A stretch of 64,000 bases of DNA from UBA6623 sp965238125. Lineage in GTDB: Bacteria > Acidobacteriota > Terriglobia > Bryobacterales > UBA6623. Every line of letters starts with the position of its first letter. The first letter of the stretch is position 1. Positions 61,998 to 64,000 of the stretch are shown here, one piece after another. Both the position numbers and the translations under genes were made by a program. The DNA lies in NCBI GenBank assembly GCA_965238125.1, contig OZ250179.1, positions 4,216,001-4,280,000 of the forward strand, read 5' to 3'. The notes under the pieces are model-generated. The model did not search any database. It worked only from the letters and a program-made list of their open reading frames with translations, and was not told where the DNA came from.

Positions 61998-62426
61998 CTT
62001 TTCGAATGTCCCCCAAAAAGGACCCGACGCTCGCGAGGGAGCGGCCTTTCAACGGCAATCTGGTTTCAGAGCAACTATTCTACCGTGTCTATTCGCTCGA
62101 AAACCGTAGGGTTGATCTCACGCGGGGCGCGATGGTTCGAGCAAGCGCCGGCGTTCCAAACTGAGCCGCGCGCGTGAGCAAGCGGTATGTGATGAGGCCG
62201 TTGTGGAAGAGATAACGTGGCGGGAGCGTGATGTTCGGTCACGGAAGGCGTGGTTATTCGTGCCAGAGAAACGCGGGTGGGCTGAGGTTGCTCGGTCGCG
62301 GGGATGGGCTGGGGCGGTTCTACTGGGATCATCACTTTGGGTGCTCCGGGGCGGTCTCATCGCATACCGCTTACTCACGTGCGCGGCTCAGTTTGGAGTC
62401 CCGCTACAATCTTGAGGGAGTTTGTC
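61998..62426. repeat. MITE-like element (62156-62396) with 41-bp imperfect inverted repeats
   Basis: CCAAACTGAGCCGCGCGCGT at 62156 begins a 41-base arm that recurs inverted at 62356-62396 with three mismatches; 159 bases without a gene lie between. The divergent promoters of moxR and ggt must be here or beside it. A solitary similar arm (GAGCCGCGCACGTCAGGAAG) is at about 30603. Confidence 0.8.
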
Positions 62427-64000
62427 ATGCGTTATTGTTTGCTCTGCTTGCTTTCGCTCGCGTTGGTGTTGTTGCCGCCGGTTGGGTGCTCGTCGGGGCC
62501 GGTTGACCGGGGGGATGAGGCGGGTGTGGAGGCGGTTCGCGCGACTCATCGGCCCGCGGTGCCGGGGGTGCACGGGTTGGTCTCGGCCGGGCATCCGCTG
62601 GCCTCGATGGCGGGCATGAGGGTCTTGCTCAAGGGCGGCAACGCCGTCGATGCGTCGATCGCGGTGCTCGCGACGCTCAACGTGGTGCGTCCGCAAATGT
62701 CGGGGGCGGGCGGCAATGGGTTCTTCACGATTTACGAGAAGGCTTCGGGGAAGATCTATTCGCTCAACGCCACCGGCGCCGCGCCCCGGGCCTTGGACGC
62801 CTCTCAGCTCACCGAAGACGATCTATACAAAGGGATCCAAGCCGGTGTCGTGCCCGGGCTGCTGGGCGGTTGGATCACCGTGCTGGAACGCTTCGGGACA
62901 ATGACTCTCGCCGAACTCCTCGAACCCGCGATCGACTACGCGGAAAACGGCCACCCCATCGAGCAATCGGTCACCGAGGCGATTGCCGAGTCGCAAGAGA
63001 TTTTCGCGCAGTTCACTTCGAGCCGCGGCGTCTTTCTGCCCGACGAGCGGGTCCCAGAACCGGATACGCGTTTTACGATGTCCGGGTTGGCCGGGACGTT
63101 TAGGAAACTCGCCGAGGCGGAGCGTCAGGCGCGCCGGCGCGGCAAGTCGCGCTCCGAGGCGCTGCAAGCGGCCTTTGATCGCTTCTATCGCGGCGACATC
63201 GCGAGTGAGATGGTTGCCTTTTACGAAGAACACGGCGGGCTGTTCACGGCCGACGACTTGGCCGCCTACGAGCCGATTTGGGCCGAGCCGGTTCATACGA
63301 CATACCGCGGTTACGACGTCTACAGCAGTCCCTCGACCTCGCGGGGCGGGCTTGAGGTCACGATGCAGTTGAACTGCATCGAGGGGTTCGATGTCGCCAA
63401 GCTCGGCCACAACAGCGCCGAGTTGCTGCACTTGGTGAGCGAGTGCATCAAGGTGGTCAAAGCGGACGTCTATCGCTACACGGCCGACCCGGCGACCACC
63501 GAGATGCCCGTCGCGGGGATGCTGTCGAAAGACTATGCCGCAAGTCGCCGCGAATTGATCAGCACTCAAGCCGTCATGGCTTTTCCCGAGGCCGGTTCAC
63601 CGCCGGGCGTCTCCGCGGCGGCCGAGACGGCGAGCGTCTTCCAACCTCGTTTCCCCGAACGCATCGACCCCGCCGGGCATACCGACAGCTTTTCGATCGT
63701 CGACGCCGAGGGCAATGCGGTCGCCTGCACGCCGACCCACGGCAGCCTGTTCGGGACGGGTGTCGTGGTCGGCAATACCGGGCTGACCTTCAACAACGGG
63801 ACGAGAGTCGGCTCGACAGCGCCCTACCCTGATCACGTCAACTACGCGCGCGGCGGGCAGATTGCGCTGCTGAATAACTCCCCGATTATCGTTTTGAAAG
63901 ACGGGCGGTTCGTGCTCGTCATCGGAACTCCCGGGGGCGAAACCATCGGGCAGACGCAGTTTCAAGCTTTGCTCAACGTGCTCGATTTCGGCATGGGGAT
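62427..64000 (+). CDS. ggt: Gamma-glutamyltransferase, lipoprotein form (incomplete at window edge)
   Basis: The frame is open from the ATG at 62427 through the right edge (524 residues so far). MRYCLLCLLSLALVLLPPVG ends in a lipobox Cys. The mature part has GHPLASMAGMRVLLKGGNAV followed by DASIAVLATLNVVRPQMSG, GGNGFFTIYEKASGKI and GVVPGLLGGWITVLERFGTM. The nucleophile region is GHTDSFSIVDAEGNAVACTP, where the self-cleavage Thr is expected. GGG/AGGxxI-like NNSPIIVLKDGRFVLVIGTP follows. The enzyme hydrolyses or transfers gamma-glutamyl groups (glutathione) in the periplasm. GAGGGAG lies seven bases upstream. Confidence 0.9.
   Translation, partial: MRYCLLCLLSLALVLLPPVGCSSGPVDRGDEAGVEAVRATHRPAVPGVHGLVSAGHPLASMAGMRVLLKGGNAVDASIAVLATLNVVRPQMSGAGGNGFFTIYEKASGKIYSLNATGAAPRALDASQLTEDDLYKGIQAGVVPGLLGGWITVLERFGTMTLAELLEPAIDYAENGHPIEQSVTEAIAESQEIFAQFTSSRGVFLPDERVPEPDTRFTMSGLAGTFRKLAEAERQARRRGKSRSEALQAAFDRFYRGDIASEMVAFYEEHGGLFTADDLAAYEPIWAEPVHTTYRGYDVYSSPSTSRGGLEVTMQLNCIEGFDVAKLGHNSAELLHLVSECIKVVKADVYRYTADPATTEMPVAGMLSKDYAASRRELISTQAVMAFPEAGSPPGVSAAAETASVFQPRFPERIDPAGHTDSFSIVDAEGNAVACTPTHGSLFGTGVVVGNTGLTFNNGTRVGSTAPYPDHVNYARGGQIALLNNSPIIVLKDGRFVLVIGTPGGETIGQTQFQALLNVLDFGMG

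Noticed and set aside
61038..62177. A 379-residue plus-strand frame
   Set aside because: It is the antisense shadow of moxR, which has all AAA+ motifs.

Overview
The window is a GC-rich piece of a Gram-negative bacterial chromosome. Acidobacteriota (Bryobacter/Solibacter-like) is the best guess. The main reason is the C-terminal domain of the large secreted protein at 49351-52732, which reads like the family first described in Solibacter (TIGR03437). Lipid A genes, many lipoproteins and outer-membrane-type proteins, and abundant dispersed palindromic repeats agree with this. The assignment is inference; no rRNA or other marker is present.

Layout. 1-8.0 kb is mobile or accessory: an IS1380-family element, a gene it truncated, a catalytic-domain tyrosine recombinase, a secreted protein, a 272-bp MITE-like inverted-repeat element, a Flp pilin gene, a complete group II intron, an HU-like gene, ssb with an odd same-frame extension after its stop, and the 3' part of an initiator-tRNA-like sequence. 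8.0-32 kb is mostly ordinary chromosome: a parvulin-type isomerase, anmK, an RDD membrane protein, a periplasmic aldose epimerase, the run fabZ-lpxA-lpxI-Gfo/Idh oxidoreductase-TonB-like protein, a split STAND-type ATPase with almost identical 132-bp repeats, a large secreted protein with PHP-like motifs, a PQQ-type propeller with EF-hands, plsC, a giant FtsX-like permease, a LolA-like protein and a tartrate/D-malate dehydrogenase-like enzyme.

32.2-44.5 kb is an insertion-sequence graveyard. A glycosyltransferase gene is cut by an IS1595-type element that carries a passenger gene. That element abuts a half IS630, which itself truncates a small membrane protein gene. An ECF sigma/anti-sigma pair follows, then a second IS1380 copy with an IS1182 element nested in it (CTAG duplication), a B12-binding protein, a broken Gfo/Idh gene fused end-on to a SpoIIE-type phosphatase, a complete IS630 with an A_AAA_AAG slippery site, and a TolB/WD40-like gene fragment.

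44.5-64 kb returns to core functions: recJ, a Tat-exported propeller protein, the large Ig-like/Solibacter-domain protein (with an apparent frameshift), proS, a class A penicillin-binding protein with a long acidic insert, rho, the moxR-DUF58-BatD-like operon, and a gamma-glutamyltransferase that runs off the right edge.

How the genes work together. fabZ, lpxA and lpxI cover acyl-chain supply and early lipid A synthesis; anmK and the PBP belong to peptidoglycan recycling and synthesis; plsC makes phospholipid; the TonB-like and LolA-like proteins serve the outer membrane. Several paired inverted repeats of roughly 90-270 bp, built alike but different in sequence, lie between or inside genes. 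The two IS1380 copies are direct repeats about 36.9 kb apart and enclose the lipid A region.
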